Of a DNA stretch of 45,000 nucleotides, positions 10,110 through 18,960 are shown piece by piece. The DNA is from Mesostigma viride (lineage: Eukaryota; Streptophyta; Mesostigmatophyceae; Mesostigmatales; Mesostigmataceae): assembly GCA_009746045.1 (NCBI GenBank), contig RPFO01000041.1:3246613-3291612 (forward strand), read 5' to 3'. The position numbers and the translations under genes were made by a program. A model generated the notes under the pieces. It had not been told where the DNA came from, made no database searches, and worked only from the letters and a program-made list of their open reading frames with translations. Numbering within the stretch: position 1 is the stretch's first letter; each line of letters begins with the position of its first letter.

Positions 10110-11920
10110 ACAAATTGCTTAGCTTGTTCAACAGTGTGACCCTCAGGCAAGCCAGCAATATTGATTTTGGATTCCTTTTTATGAGGGTTAAACACACCTG
10201 TGAGAGGGGGGTTGGCCCTCAAGAAGCCGTCGGTTGCCTGTTGGAGGCGGGTGGGATCCAGGTTGATGGTCCCCCGCTCATACCGCGACATCAGGGCGCG
10301 CAGGCCCTCGACAGTTTGCAGCTGGTTAGCTGTTAACTGCTGGTCTTGCAATGAGGCCAGCTGAGCCTGGAGAATGGCGAGCTGTTCCAGGACATCCCCG
10401 CTCCTTGGGGGGGCCTCAGCAGGCTGGTTGGGTGCCCTCGGCACCTCTGTACCTCCCCCCAGGGCCTCCTGGGGTCCTGGCCACCCCCCTTGGTTGGGGA
10501 GGGGGCCCCAACCCACAGGGCGAACCTGGGGTGGTGGGGGAGGGGGAGGGGGGGTCGTGGTGGCCCTGGGGGAGCCCGGGGGTGTCCGGGTAACCCCACT
10601 GGGTCCAGCCCCAGCGGTGGAGGGGCGGGCAGGGGTATCTGCCACCGCTCTCCTCGCGGCCTCCTCCCGCATGAGACGCTTCATCTCCTTGCGTACCTCA
10701 TGCTCCCGGAGGGCTGCCTGAATTAAGGCAGCCTCATCCTCGGGTATGTCAGGGAGTGGGTCTCCCATGATCAGAGCAGGCCGGACAGGACAGTCCGCCT
10801 CTTTGCCCTTCCTCGAGCCCAGGGCCAGCAGTCCCTCCTTGTACTGCAACGGTTGGGGAGGAGAGGGTTTCTTGCTGGTGGTTTCCAGCGGGGGGGCTTC
10901 TTCAGCTACCACCCCATGTTTGGCCACGATGGCCTCCGTGACCCTGGCTTGGGTTAGGGAGGACATGGTTTTGAAATGTGCTGACCGAGCAAGCTCGGCC
11001 AGGTCTTGACTATCCGAATATTGCATCGGATAGTCAGCATTTTTGAGGAGGTCGCGTAGCCGCTGAGTGGCCTCGCGGTACGCCTCCGCCATCGCCTGGT
11101 GGGTGGCCAGGCGACGGGCGGCCTCCTCCTCATATTCTTGCCGCTTAGCGGCGAGCCGAAAGGCCGCCTCTCGACGGACCTCCCGGTCGCGCTGCCTCGC
11201 TCGGCGTTCTTCATTAGCCACCAGCGCGGCCTGCTCGACCGCCAGGAGCGCTGGGGTAAGAGTGATCTCAGTCTCCCCATCGGGGAGACTGGCAGTGTCG
11301 GAGACCTCATCGTCGGACATTGGTTGTCCGCCGACATTGGGCTCCACGGGTTTACGCACCACCCGTGCGAGCTTAATGCTCTCCATGTCCTTCTTCTTGC
11401 GAAGAAGGGACGATGGTCGCCCAAGCTGGAGCTCAATGTGGTTGTGTCCCTGGGCGAAAGGGACATTAAGGTTTGATGTGGCGGGACGAAAGGTAATCGT
11501 CCCGTCCGGCGCCACCGACTGAGCCGTCTGTCGGGGCATAAGCTCCCGAATAGTTGGCAACTGGGGGCCGAACTGGGGAGCCTCAGTGGGGTTTACCACC
11601 GAGGGCTCCGCAGCCATGGCCGCGCCAGCCGTGGTTGCGGCTGGGGCAGCCGCCCGAGTCGAGGGTAAGCCGGTCCCCCGGGGGGGAGCCGTCTCGGCCT
11701 CCGGCTTCTCAGGGGAGGGGGGTAGGTCGGTCGGCTTTGCAGCCGCCGTCCCCTCGTCCTGGCAAACGTTGTGAGTCTTTTTGTTCTTTTTCTTTTTCTT
11801 GGAAATGGCCGCATCGCCAGCCGGCTTCTGGTTGTTGTCTTTGGGCATCCGCCGATCCTGCCCATCATCATCCTCGTTGTAGGTAAGCTTCTTAGCGACA
11901 TTCTTGTTTGTGATAGCCAT
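10110..11920 (-). CDS. Gag-like protein, coiled-coil rich
   Basis: The ATG is at 11920-11918 and the product starts MAITNKNVAKKLTYNEDDD. A Lys-rich N-terminal segment (SKKKKKNKKT) is followed by Pro/Ala-rich disorder. A strongly helical Arg/Glu/Ala region follows (AALVANEERRARQRDREVR and a later REEAARR stretch), then a Pro-rich linker with P9, and a final segment RLQQATDGFLRANPPLTGVF that resembles gag. There is no zinc knuckle. The native ORF must end near 10110; the open frame runs on to 9959 through sequence that is the antisense of the LINE reverse transcriptase, so its last 50 residues are a fusion artefact. The retroelement assignment is inferred from composition, context and a putative target duplication. 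Confidence 0.5.
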
Positions 11921-12394
11921 GGTAGCAAATAAAATTCAAGTTAGATTGCGGTGGGATATATTGCTTGAGAACACTGAAGGCTGTGAGCAAATTATGAATT
12001 GCTTGGTTCATTAGAAAATAGGTTTGCCCTTTATCAACGTTCCTCTCACTGGCTGCGCCGCCAGTGACCGTTGGGTGCAGACCGTTGGCCCGAGGCCGCA
12101 CGATGACAGGTAGCAGTCTAGTCACTGCATCGTGCGATCACAGATCAATGCACGCTGCAGTACGGTCCCTATCTAGGATACTCTAGTACCGTCCAATGAC
12201 AGGACACTACGTATACTGGGTACTGACATCTGTCACGTACCTCAGTACCCAAAGTACCTATCTAGGGAAACGTATGCGACTCGACTAGCATTCCTATCTG
12301 CATAGCCCACGTGGTATTTATATTCACATACCAACGTAGGTTTACAAGGCTTATTCATACGTTGTATTCACAATGCCTTTGAGACTTAGTCTAC
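10110..12394 (-). mobile_element. Gag-bearing retroelement fragment inserted in the LINE, minus strand
   Basis: AGCAAAG occurs at 10103-10109 and at 12395-12401, exactly where the LINE coding sequence breaks and resumes, so this 2.3-kb block looks like an insertion with a 7-bp target duplication. It holds one long minus-strand ORF and about 470 bp of non-coding sequence upstream of that ORF (11921-12394). I see no TG...CA ends and no second LTR, so it may be a truncated copy. Confidence 0.6.
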
Positions 12395-13150
12395 AGCAAA
12401 GCATGGAGACTAACTACTGGCACTCGAAGGTCCTCGGCGAGCACCGCAAGCGCATGCTTCTCAAGGTCCTGGTCCTCACGGTGCTCACGTATGGCGCCGA
12501 GGCATGGACGCTCACGGACACGCTGGCGGTCAAGCTAAACGGCACGGTAACCAGGATGCTCCGTCAGGCCCTGAATGTAGGGTTTTCCACGCATAGGCCT
12601 TTAGAAATTTTGTACCAGGGCATGCCTCGCATTTCGAACGAGATTAGACAGCGTAGGATAGCATTTGTAGGACATCTTGCTCGCACCAGCCAGGTAGACA
12701 CCGCCCTCGGTCTGGCCGGCCCCCAGCGGCTTGGCCAGCCAGGGCGGCATATCCTGACCTGGCCTGGCCCCAAGGACATTCCTAAGAAGGTAGGCAAACA
12801 TGTCATGACCTACCCACAGCAGTTGATGGCTGACCTAGTGGTCCCAGCGCAGTTTGCACATCGCATTCACTCCCTCTCTCTTGCTTGGACTGCTATGCAG
12901 GACAAGAAGAGGTGGAAGACCATTGTCCAGGCTCATACGCCCGCCCCTGTGGGCAAGCCCCCTCCCCCCACTTAGCGGAAGGGGCGCTTTGCTGAGTAGA
13001 ATAGGTAGGGTTTTCTAGATTAGATTAGAGTTCTAGCTTAGAGTTAGATTAGTGCGGTTTCGCGGCTTTGTCCCCCCTCCATCCATCCACGGGAATATGT
13101 GCTACATGATCTCCCAACGGAGTCATGTTATAATTTAATTTAATTTAACT
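12395..13150 (+). pseudogene. LINE reverse transcriptase C-terminus, 3' UTR and tail
   Basis: It encodes HRKRMLLKVLVLTVLTYGAE, then AWTLTDTL, LRQALNVGFSTHRP and RRIAFVGHLART, the usual post-palm region of LINE RTs (compare LLYGAETW and RRLRWLGHVAR in related elements). The C-terminal PAQFAHRIHSLSLAWTAMQ matches the minus copy at 6476-6830. A stop after KPPPPT truncates it by about eight residues relative to that copy. The 3' UTR (12976-13150) ends with a hairpin and (AATTT)n. The join to the part ending at 10109 is out of frame by one base. Confidence 0.8.
13111..13122 (+). promoter_or_regulatory. LINE 3'-end hairpin, candidate RT recognition site
   Basis: CTCCCAACGGAG forms a 4-bp stem with a CAAC loop, about 20 nt before the (AATTT)n tail. 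The same hairpin is kept in two other copies in this window (6507-6518 and 4033-4044, minus strand), although the sequence around it has drifted. In many LINEs the RT recognises a 3' stem-loop; that role here is inferred. Confidence 0.5.
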
Positions 13151-13287
13151 TAATGATGATCTTCCACCCTATGTCCGCACCTTGGGTGCTGGAATACATA
13201 GTGATGCAGATGCACTTTGTGCACCCAGAGCAGGTGTAATTGACACCTCTACCCTTGCAGGAAGTAGCCCAGAATGTAAAAGCCATA

Positions 13288-13882
13288 TAGTTAACGTAAA
13301 GGAATTTACGTTAGATGGATAGAGATTGTTACGCTCTTTCCATCGGCACTTTGAACGCCTCATTCTGTTACGGGACGTAAAAGTTATGACGTTTCCTAGG
13401 CTGTGCCGACAGTGCCCGGCGCGCCAATGTGGGCGCGTACGGACACTGACAGGATGTACAAGTGTCACTTTGATAGTCCGCAGGAAGTTGACAGGACTTG
13501 TACAGGACTTGATGGTCAATTGATAGGTGAGCGTGCTGTAGCGCGCCAGGACCTATGAGACAATTGATGCTGAGTAATGTACGGATAGGTCCACAGGACT
13601 AGCCGTATGGACAATTGATAGATCTGCGCGCCAAAGGCGTGCCAGAGTCTGTGTAATCAATTGTTTGACAGTTCAGCAGTGACAGTACTGCTGAATACTT
13701 GGACGCGTCCCTAGCAAGCTATATGAGTGACTTGTTAGCTCTAGGACGCTAGCTCTTGCGTTCACGTTCTCTTGGCACTGCGACCTGGTCGTCTGTGCTG
13801 CGTGCAGTCTTGGAATTGACGTGACTTACGTCTGTGTTCTCTTTATTCAATAAAGGCAACTTTTCCTGCAAGAGCCATGGCG
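13288..13882 (+). repeat. LTR-like repeat R1
   Basis: About 595 bp, matching 29152-29744 with only scattered substitutions and small indels. It begins TAGTTAACG followed by an inverted repeat (TAACGTAAA, GGAA, TTTACGTTA). It contains repeated CAATTGAT motifs and ends with TTCAATAAAGGCAACTTTTCC and GAGCCATGGCG. In both copies a gag-like ORF starts about 55 nt further on. Position and an AATAAA near the end suggest an LTR or leader, but I do not find TG...CA ends or a matching 3' copy. Confidence 0.65.
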
Positions 13883-13940
13883 TTAATCCTCGGTGTGAAC
13901 CTCTCACTCAACTCGTATTACAATCTCCGTGGTTCAAACC

Positions 13941-14466
13941 ATGCCGAACTCAATCGAGTTTCGGACGCCGAGGGATTCTGAAATTTTGGGCAGTCCTGAC
14001 GACATCGCTGATTCAATCGCCTGCTGGCCCTTCGACGACTCCTGTTCGTGAAGATCGACCGGTTCTCAATCCGGCATGGCAGCGTGTTGTTGACCAGGCG
14101 GTAGCGTCCAGCACGGAGCTACGCGCTCAGCAGCAAGTATTGTTGCACAGTTTACGACTGCCCCCCGCGCCTCCGCAACCTACGATTGTTACCGGGTTTC
14201 GCGATCACCTCGACTCGATTCGAGCTCTGCTTGCGGATTTTGAGGTGCACACCCGGGCGGGGTTGCAAGCGCCTAGCACGGTAGCCGAGGTCTCTGAGGA
14301 GATCGACAACGCAGTTTCATCGCTCACCGGTTACCAGCGTAATCTCGCAAACTGGTTGTCAGTTCGCTCGGGCGTTATCCCGACGATTACGACGAACCTG
14401 TTTCAAGACCTCGCGATTTTGCAGTTGCTGTCGCGAGGCTTCCGGACGCGTGAGCGGCAGTTGCTG
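13941..14466 (+). pseudogene. Gag-like protein R1, 5' part, split by the copia element
   Basis: The ATG at 13941 gives MPNSIEFRTPRDSE, then a frameshift near 14020 leads into the long frame WQRVVDQAVASSTELRAQQQ, RDHLDSIRALLADFEV, SSLTGYQRNLANWLSV and LFQDLAILQLLSRGFRTRERQ. The same architecture is found in R2 (29795-30523) at clearly lower identity. The coding sequence stops at the copia target TGCTG (14462-14466) and resumes at 29093 with LNLVAFLSALREWAPDGW, matching R2 (INLVAFLSAYLREWIPAGW). No zinc knuckle is seen; the gag assignment is inferred. Confidence 0.6.
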
Positions 14467-14966
14467 TGTTGAAAGAACTAATGGGTTTGCCCTCTACAAT
14501 GCTTGTGATTGAAACCCAAATGTGCCTGTCCTTGCAGGTACAGGCTATGGAGGATGGGAGCAAAGAGACAGAGACTCAGTTTGAGGCAGAATGATAGTGA
14601 GGAGTACCTTAGGCAAGGCTCCTCAGTTGTTTTATTAACTCGAGGAAAAAACACAGGCAGAAAACTGGAATGACCTGATTCATGGCTGGCTAGGAATGTG
14701 CCTAGGAATATTCTCATGTAATACTCAGGCCACCAATCAGGTTAGGTCAGTGTACAGGCTACCAATCAGATCTAGACAAGAATAAATCTTATCTTGTAAC
14801 TGCTGTACAGCCTTATCTTGTAACTGATGTACAGTCTTAACTTGTAACTGCTGCACAGTAATAATCTAACTATTTATTAATAAAAGATCTCTCTATGTGT
14901 GATCTGATGATGATGAAGTAAATCTGGCGTGAACATATCAGCGCCACATCTGACATGCACAGTGTA
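14467..14966 (-). repeat. Copia 3' LTR, outer piece
   Basis: It matches 27670-28154 of the 5' LTR with small indels, for example extra ATT and TCAT insertions. It starts TGTTGAAAG on the plus strand and is cut at TA (14965-14966) by the pogo-like element. Confidence 0.95.
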
Positions 14967-15216
14967 CAGGGGCAGCTCACGTAGGTGGGACGCGAGTGGA
15001 ACACTTTTCACCTAGGAGAGACACCAGGTTCAGGTACGTGGAACAGCCATGTTTCAGGTATTCATGTAAGTGGGACAGGGTAGCTTTCAAAATTCAGTGT
15101 GGTGGGACAGTTACATGTTCAAAATTCAGGTCGGTGGGACAGGCAAATTTTCAATTACATGTAGGTGGGACACATGTTCATACACATACAAAACACAGGT
15201 TGGTGGGACATGTCCC
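14967..15216. repeat. Left terminal repeat and subterminal GGTGGGAC array
   Basis: After the 25-bp terminal repeat there are about six GTGGGAC-type motifs spaced roughly 20-45 nt apart (14985 to 15213). They lie in one orientation, the last followed by its inverse (GGTGGGACATGTCCCACC, 15202-15219). Such arrays usually bind transposase. They recur inverted at 17586-18060 and in mixed orientation at 22548-22779. Confidence 0.8.
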
Positions 15217-15639
15217 ACCGAGTTGTGTGGCATGGATGTGTAACACCTATAATGCGCTAGTTTCAGCTATACTGTCTGCACTCGTTTCAGTGCTATATAA
15301 ACTGTGCCGGAAAGGTCACGGCAAGCCCTACCTAGCCTATTCAAGGTGTGCCAGAAATACGGCAGGCGGGTGCGATTATTAATGACGCAACCGGCAACCC
15401 TAATACCTCCGTTTACAACATGATGGCCAGATATTAAAAACATGAAGGGCAGTTGGGCCCACAGGGAAAAGTCTACATCGCAACAAGGCACCATGCGACT
15501 CCGTAGTCAGCGATCACAAACGTTTGCTTCACCCTTTCCGTGCGCTTCTGCTCATGCTGTTTAGGGTACCTGCACATAAGAAACGTGCCAAGACACACAA
15601 CCACACACCATAATAATGCATTACAAATGCGAAGTACAA

Positions 15640-15935
15640 TGTTGTTGTTGTTGGTGGTGGTTGTTGTTGTGGTGGTGGTGGTGGCGGCGGCGGCGGCGGT
15701 ACATGGTGGTGGGGGGGGGTGGGGGTTGGGGTGGGGGTGGGGGTGTGGGGGTGTGGGGGTGTGGGGGGGTGCGTCCCTGTGTTGTGGTGCGTGTGCGTGT
15801 GACAGTGCATATGTACGTGTGATGTACGCGTGATGTGTGATGGGTGATGTGTGATGTGCGATGTGTGATGGGTGATGGGTGATCGATGTGTGATGTGTGA
15901 TGTGTGTGTGCTCATACGCCTACTAATATGTTGGC
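15640..15935. repeat. Low-complexity tract: TGT, GGT, GGGGGT and GTGTGATG runs
   Basis: Successive simple repeats: (TTG)n and (GGT)n at 15640-15700, (GGGGGT)n at 15710-15775, (GTGT/GTGATG)n at 15785-15915. It is non-coding; the long ORFs across it on both strands are repeat artefacts. Confidence 0.9.
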
Positions 15936-16103
15936 CCATTTGATCATGCCGACGTGACCTGTCGCATGTGTGCGGTAGACATATGTACTGCATGCTACCT
16001 AGTCACACATGGCATGGGTTTGCAGAGTTACATACAGAGTGTACATTCTTGTCACATAAATGGTCCAGTATATCTTGGAGCCAACCCATGCAACGATACT
16101 TAC

Positions 16104-16385
16104 TTGACCACCATGCGCCAGTACTTGGTTGTCATACTTCTTTGCATACGGGTCCTGTGGGTCAGGGTTTCCGTAGTACGTCAGGCCGTCACCATACAAG
16201 GTGAAAACCTGGTATTTGGCCCAGTCCGCCGTTGTCAGCACCTCGGCATGCTTTGCCACAGTGCGCTGTGGCGGAAGCTCGAGAGGAGGGAGAGAAGGCT
16301 TGGACTTTTTCTTGGCTGGGCGGGTGGCCTGATCCGTTGGTGGTGGTGCTCCCGCGGCTGGGTTGCCGACCCCTGCTGCCCCCAC
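16104..16385 (-). CDS. Candidate exon of the pogo-like element gene, unknown domain
   Basis: On the minus strand the frame reads KKKSKPSLPPLELPP, then VAKHAEVLTTADWAKYQVF and TYYGNPDPQDPYAKKYDNQ. It ends at a good splice donor (CAA then GTAAGT, boundary 16104/16103). The Lys/Pro-rich start and a uniform aromatic-rich second half look coded rather than random. I do not recognise the domain. It lies downstream of the helix-turn-helix exon on the same strand, so it may be a C-terminal exon of the same gene. The acceptor is not resolved. Confidence 0.35.
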
Positions 16386-16774
16386 CTGGTCGGCTGCCCC
16401 CCCCTTCCCACCACGTCAGCTGCCTCACATCCGGCCTTGTCCCAGGTTGCCTTCACTGCTCCAGCCTTCTTGCATCATGAGCAATATCTTTCAAATAAAG
16501 GGGGGGCAGCTGGGATATCGCCAAGAAATGAGCAAGACTGCTAGTTTCCAACCCTTACATAATTCATGATCACCCGTTGCTGGGTGGTTACGCTGCATCA
16601 TTTGGCTGCATGCAACGAAGAAGACCATTACATACTTTCGGCTCTTCCACGTCAAATTCTCACGGGGCCGGGCTGCATGCATACTCATGAAACAATCGAA
16701 ACTCAGCAAACTAGTGCGACATGTACAAAATGCAGCAGGAAAAATACCGACAATTATGATGGAAATAAACTTAC

Positions 16775-17077
16775 GCGCACAAGCGCGCGGTTGACCATGT
16801 ACCCCTTGCTCCGATACTCGCGAATCTCAGTGGCCACCTCTTTCTCCACCAAGGGAAACTTGGCCGTAGTCGGGTTTCTGACACGACTTGGGCACTTCTT
16901 CCCCGCTAGCTTGGGGTTGTCTGCTGCAGCCTTGATGGCCGCCTCCTCTGTGAGCATGCGGTTGAAGGTTGAAATCGGGATGGGGGGGTCGCTAGTTTTG
17001 CAGAATTGGCGCTGCGACAATCCGCTCTCGTGAAAGGCGTCCAGAATCTTCCGCTTGGTGCGCATATCCCTGAACAT
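16775..17077 (-). CDS. Pogo/CENP-B-type transposase DNA-binding exon (partial)
   Basis: On the minus strand: KRKILDAFHESGLSQRQFCK, then IPISTFNRMLTEEAAIKAA, then FPLVEKEVATEIREYRSKGY and NRALVR. This matches the two-part CENP-B box DNA-binding region of pogo-like transposases: a psq-type first helix-turn-helix, then the Tc5 domain with an LEKEV...IREYR-like core. The exon stops at a consensus donor GTAAGT right after NRALVR, so the gene is spliced. The start is unclear; another donor (AAAAA then GTAAGC) and an acceptor (TTCAG) near 17080-17120 suggest an upstream exon with a 37-nt intron, but the frames do not join cleanly. The DDE part was not found. Confidence 0.65.
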
Positions 17078-17585
17078 GTAATTTCATCTCGCGGCGCACG
17101 GCTTACTTTTTCGCCCTTGTCAGCTGGTTTGTCGGAGTTAACCAGCCCCGCTTCTGATGCCGTGGTTAGCCCTGCCTGTCGTAGTTGCTTTTCCCTCGTC
17201 CTCGGTGACATGCGGCACAAGAAAGCTTGCAGGTCCAGACCTGCGGGGGCCGGGCATCACGCGAGCCGCCGACAGCTGGCCCTGCGGATGATGGACTGCA
17301 CTCCGGCTCGCCTGACCCGCTCGCCATAGCGGCTCACCGTATATAGTTAGAGACCTCAGACCACGGATGCAGTCACGTGTTCAATAATTAGTTAATTGAT
17401 CATTAACTGATGCAGCTGACTAGCACTCTCTAACAAAAGTCACGTGCCAACGTACTGTACGTAGCCAGCGTGTGCCTCTCTCACCTCCTTACAGTATACC
17501 ATGTTAATTACGCCGGCAGAAGGGGAATTCATAAGGTGGGGCGCCTACAGTGCCACGTGTACTGATGTACGGTTATTGTGGATGC

Positions 17586-18060
17586 GACAGCCCACCGACC
17601 AACACAGCAAGGTGGGCCACCTGTTCCACGTACTCAGATTTTGGAAGAGCCAGTCCCACCAACGCAGCAACTCAACGCAGCAAGGTGGGGCACCTGTTCC
17701 ACGTACTCAGATTTTGGATGGGACTGTTCCACCTACGCAGCAAGGTGGGGCACCTGTTCCTCGTACTCAGATTTTGGATGGGACTGTTCCACATACGCAG
17801 CAAGGTGGGCCACATGTTCCACGTACTCGGATTTTGGATGGGACTGTCCCACCTACGCGGCAAGGTGGGGCACCTGTTCCACGTACTCAGATTGTGGTTG
17901 AGACCGTCCCACAGGCGCATACAGCCCACTTCCACGGCTACGTGGTACGCGAACCGTCCCACTTTCACGGCTAAGTGGTACGCGAACCGTCCCACTTTCA
18001 CGGCTACGTAGTACGCAAACGTCCCACTTCCACGTGGTGTGGGAACAGCCCAAGTACCCG
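17586..18060. repeat. 60-bp minisatellite plus a shorter array, GTCCCAC-rich
   Basis: ACTCAGATTTTGGA recurs at about 17633, 17706, 17766, 17826 and 17886, spacing 73 then 60 bp three times. Each unit contains GGTGGGGCACCTGTTCCACG and ends near TGTTCCACCTACG. A second array of about 31-34 bp units (CGAACCGTCCCACTTTCACG) follows at 17931-18030. The GTCCCAC motif is the inverse of the subterminal motif at the left end of the host element. Confidence 0.85.
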
Positions 18061-18238
18061 TGAGGCGGTGTACTGTACTGTGTACATATACACACAAGTG
18101 GTCACATATCACTACCAAGACCTATATTTCACTACACCGCACATACGTATTGTATATAATTCGACGTGGCTTTATTATCAAGTATCGTTAACTGCATAAA
18201 TACTTGCACTACGTGAGCAGCTAGCGGTACAATATAGC

Positions 18239-18781
18239 TTGTTTTTCTTCTTGAAACAATGGATTAAAGCGCTTCATCATGGTTCAGAGGCAGATTCGGA
18301 GGCTGCTTATGAGGCAGCTTCCGGGGCCTCTACACCGGTGAAGGTCCAGCCCAGCGTTGATGTTGATGATGAGTTGAACTCCACCCCAGACCTAGCGTCC
18401 TCTACAAATGATGAGGACATAAGTACCAAGGCATCGCCTTCAGGTCTTACAGTGATCCAGGAAGAACAACCAGCTTCTGCATCCTTGGCTTCTGAGACTC
18501 ACAACCGGCAAGGGAATGAAGCGGAGGCCGTTTTGGCAAGAACAGATTCCGGGGGGTCTTCAGATTCCGGGGATTCGGAGAAGTTTTGGAAGCTGGTGCG
18601 CACCCAGAAAGGCATTCTCTTACCGACCAAGAAGCCGGGGCAGTTTCTACACGTCGCAGCTGGTTCAAGCTCTGAGCCCAGCGATTCAAGTTCTGAGGAT
18701 AATGAAGGGAATTCCAGTGACGAAGAGTGGTCCGTGGACGTCAGCTCTGGTCAACCCGATGTCGGTTCTTTGCAAATATGA
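18239..18781 (+). CDS. Hypothetical acidic Ser/Glu-rich protein
   Basis: An open frame of about 180 codons. The frame-opening codon is TTG, so true initiation is unclear. The product is mostly disordered, with Ser/Asp/Glu clusters (DSGGSSDSGDSEKFWKLV, then SSEPSDSSSEDNEGNSSDEE) and one more ordered stretch (RTQKGILLPTKKPGQFLHVA). I recognise no domain. The uneven but non-repetitive codons suggest real coding sequence carried by the pogo-like element. It could be an accessory protein or the 5' exon of a spliced gene. Confidence 0.35.
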   Translation: MFFFLKQWIKALHHGSEADSEAAYEAASGASTPVKVQPSVDVDDELNSTPDLASSTNDEDISTKASPSGLTVIQEEQPASASLASETHNRQGNEAEAVLARTDSGGSSDSGDSEKFWKLVRTQKGILLPTKKPGQFLHVAAGSSSEPSDSSSEDNEGNSSDEEWSVDVSSGQPDVGSLQI

Positions 18782-18960
18782 CTGAACACAGGTGCGTGAT
18801 TCAGAATCCTTCCAATCACGAATCCCGTTGCTGGGTTCCCCATGATGGCCATTGTGCTGATGTTTGAAGGGTTTTCGCATGAGTAAATGTGAGGCCATGT
18901 GCATTATAACCGCGTTGTTCAGTTTGGGGTAATTCCAAGTGTGGGCACAAAGTTTGCGCA

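Noticed and set aside
15529-15993. His/Thr/Pro-rich minus-strand ORF
   Set aside because: It is a translation of GT-rich simple repeats, without any domain.
17586-17915. CRISPR-like array
   Set aside because: The 60-bp units are tandem and conserved throughout, with no unique spacers; the genome is eukaryotic.
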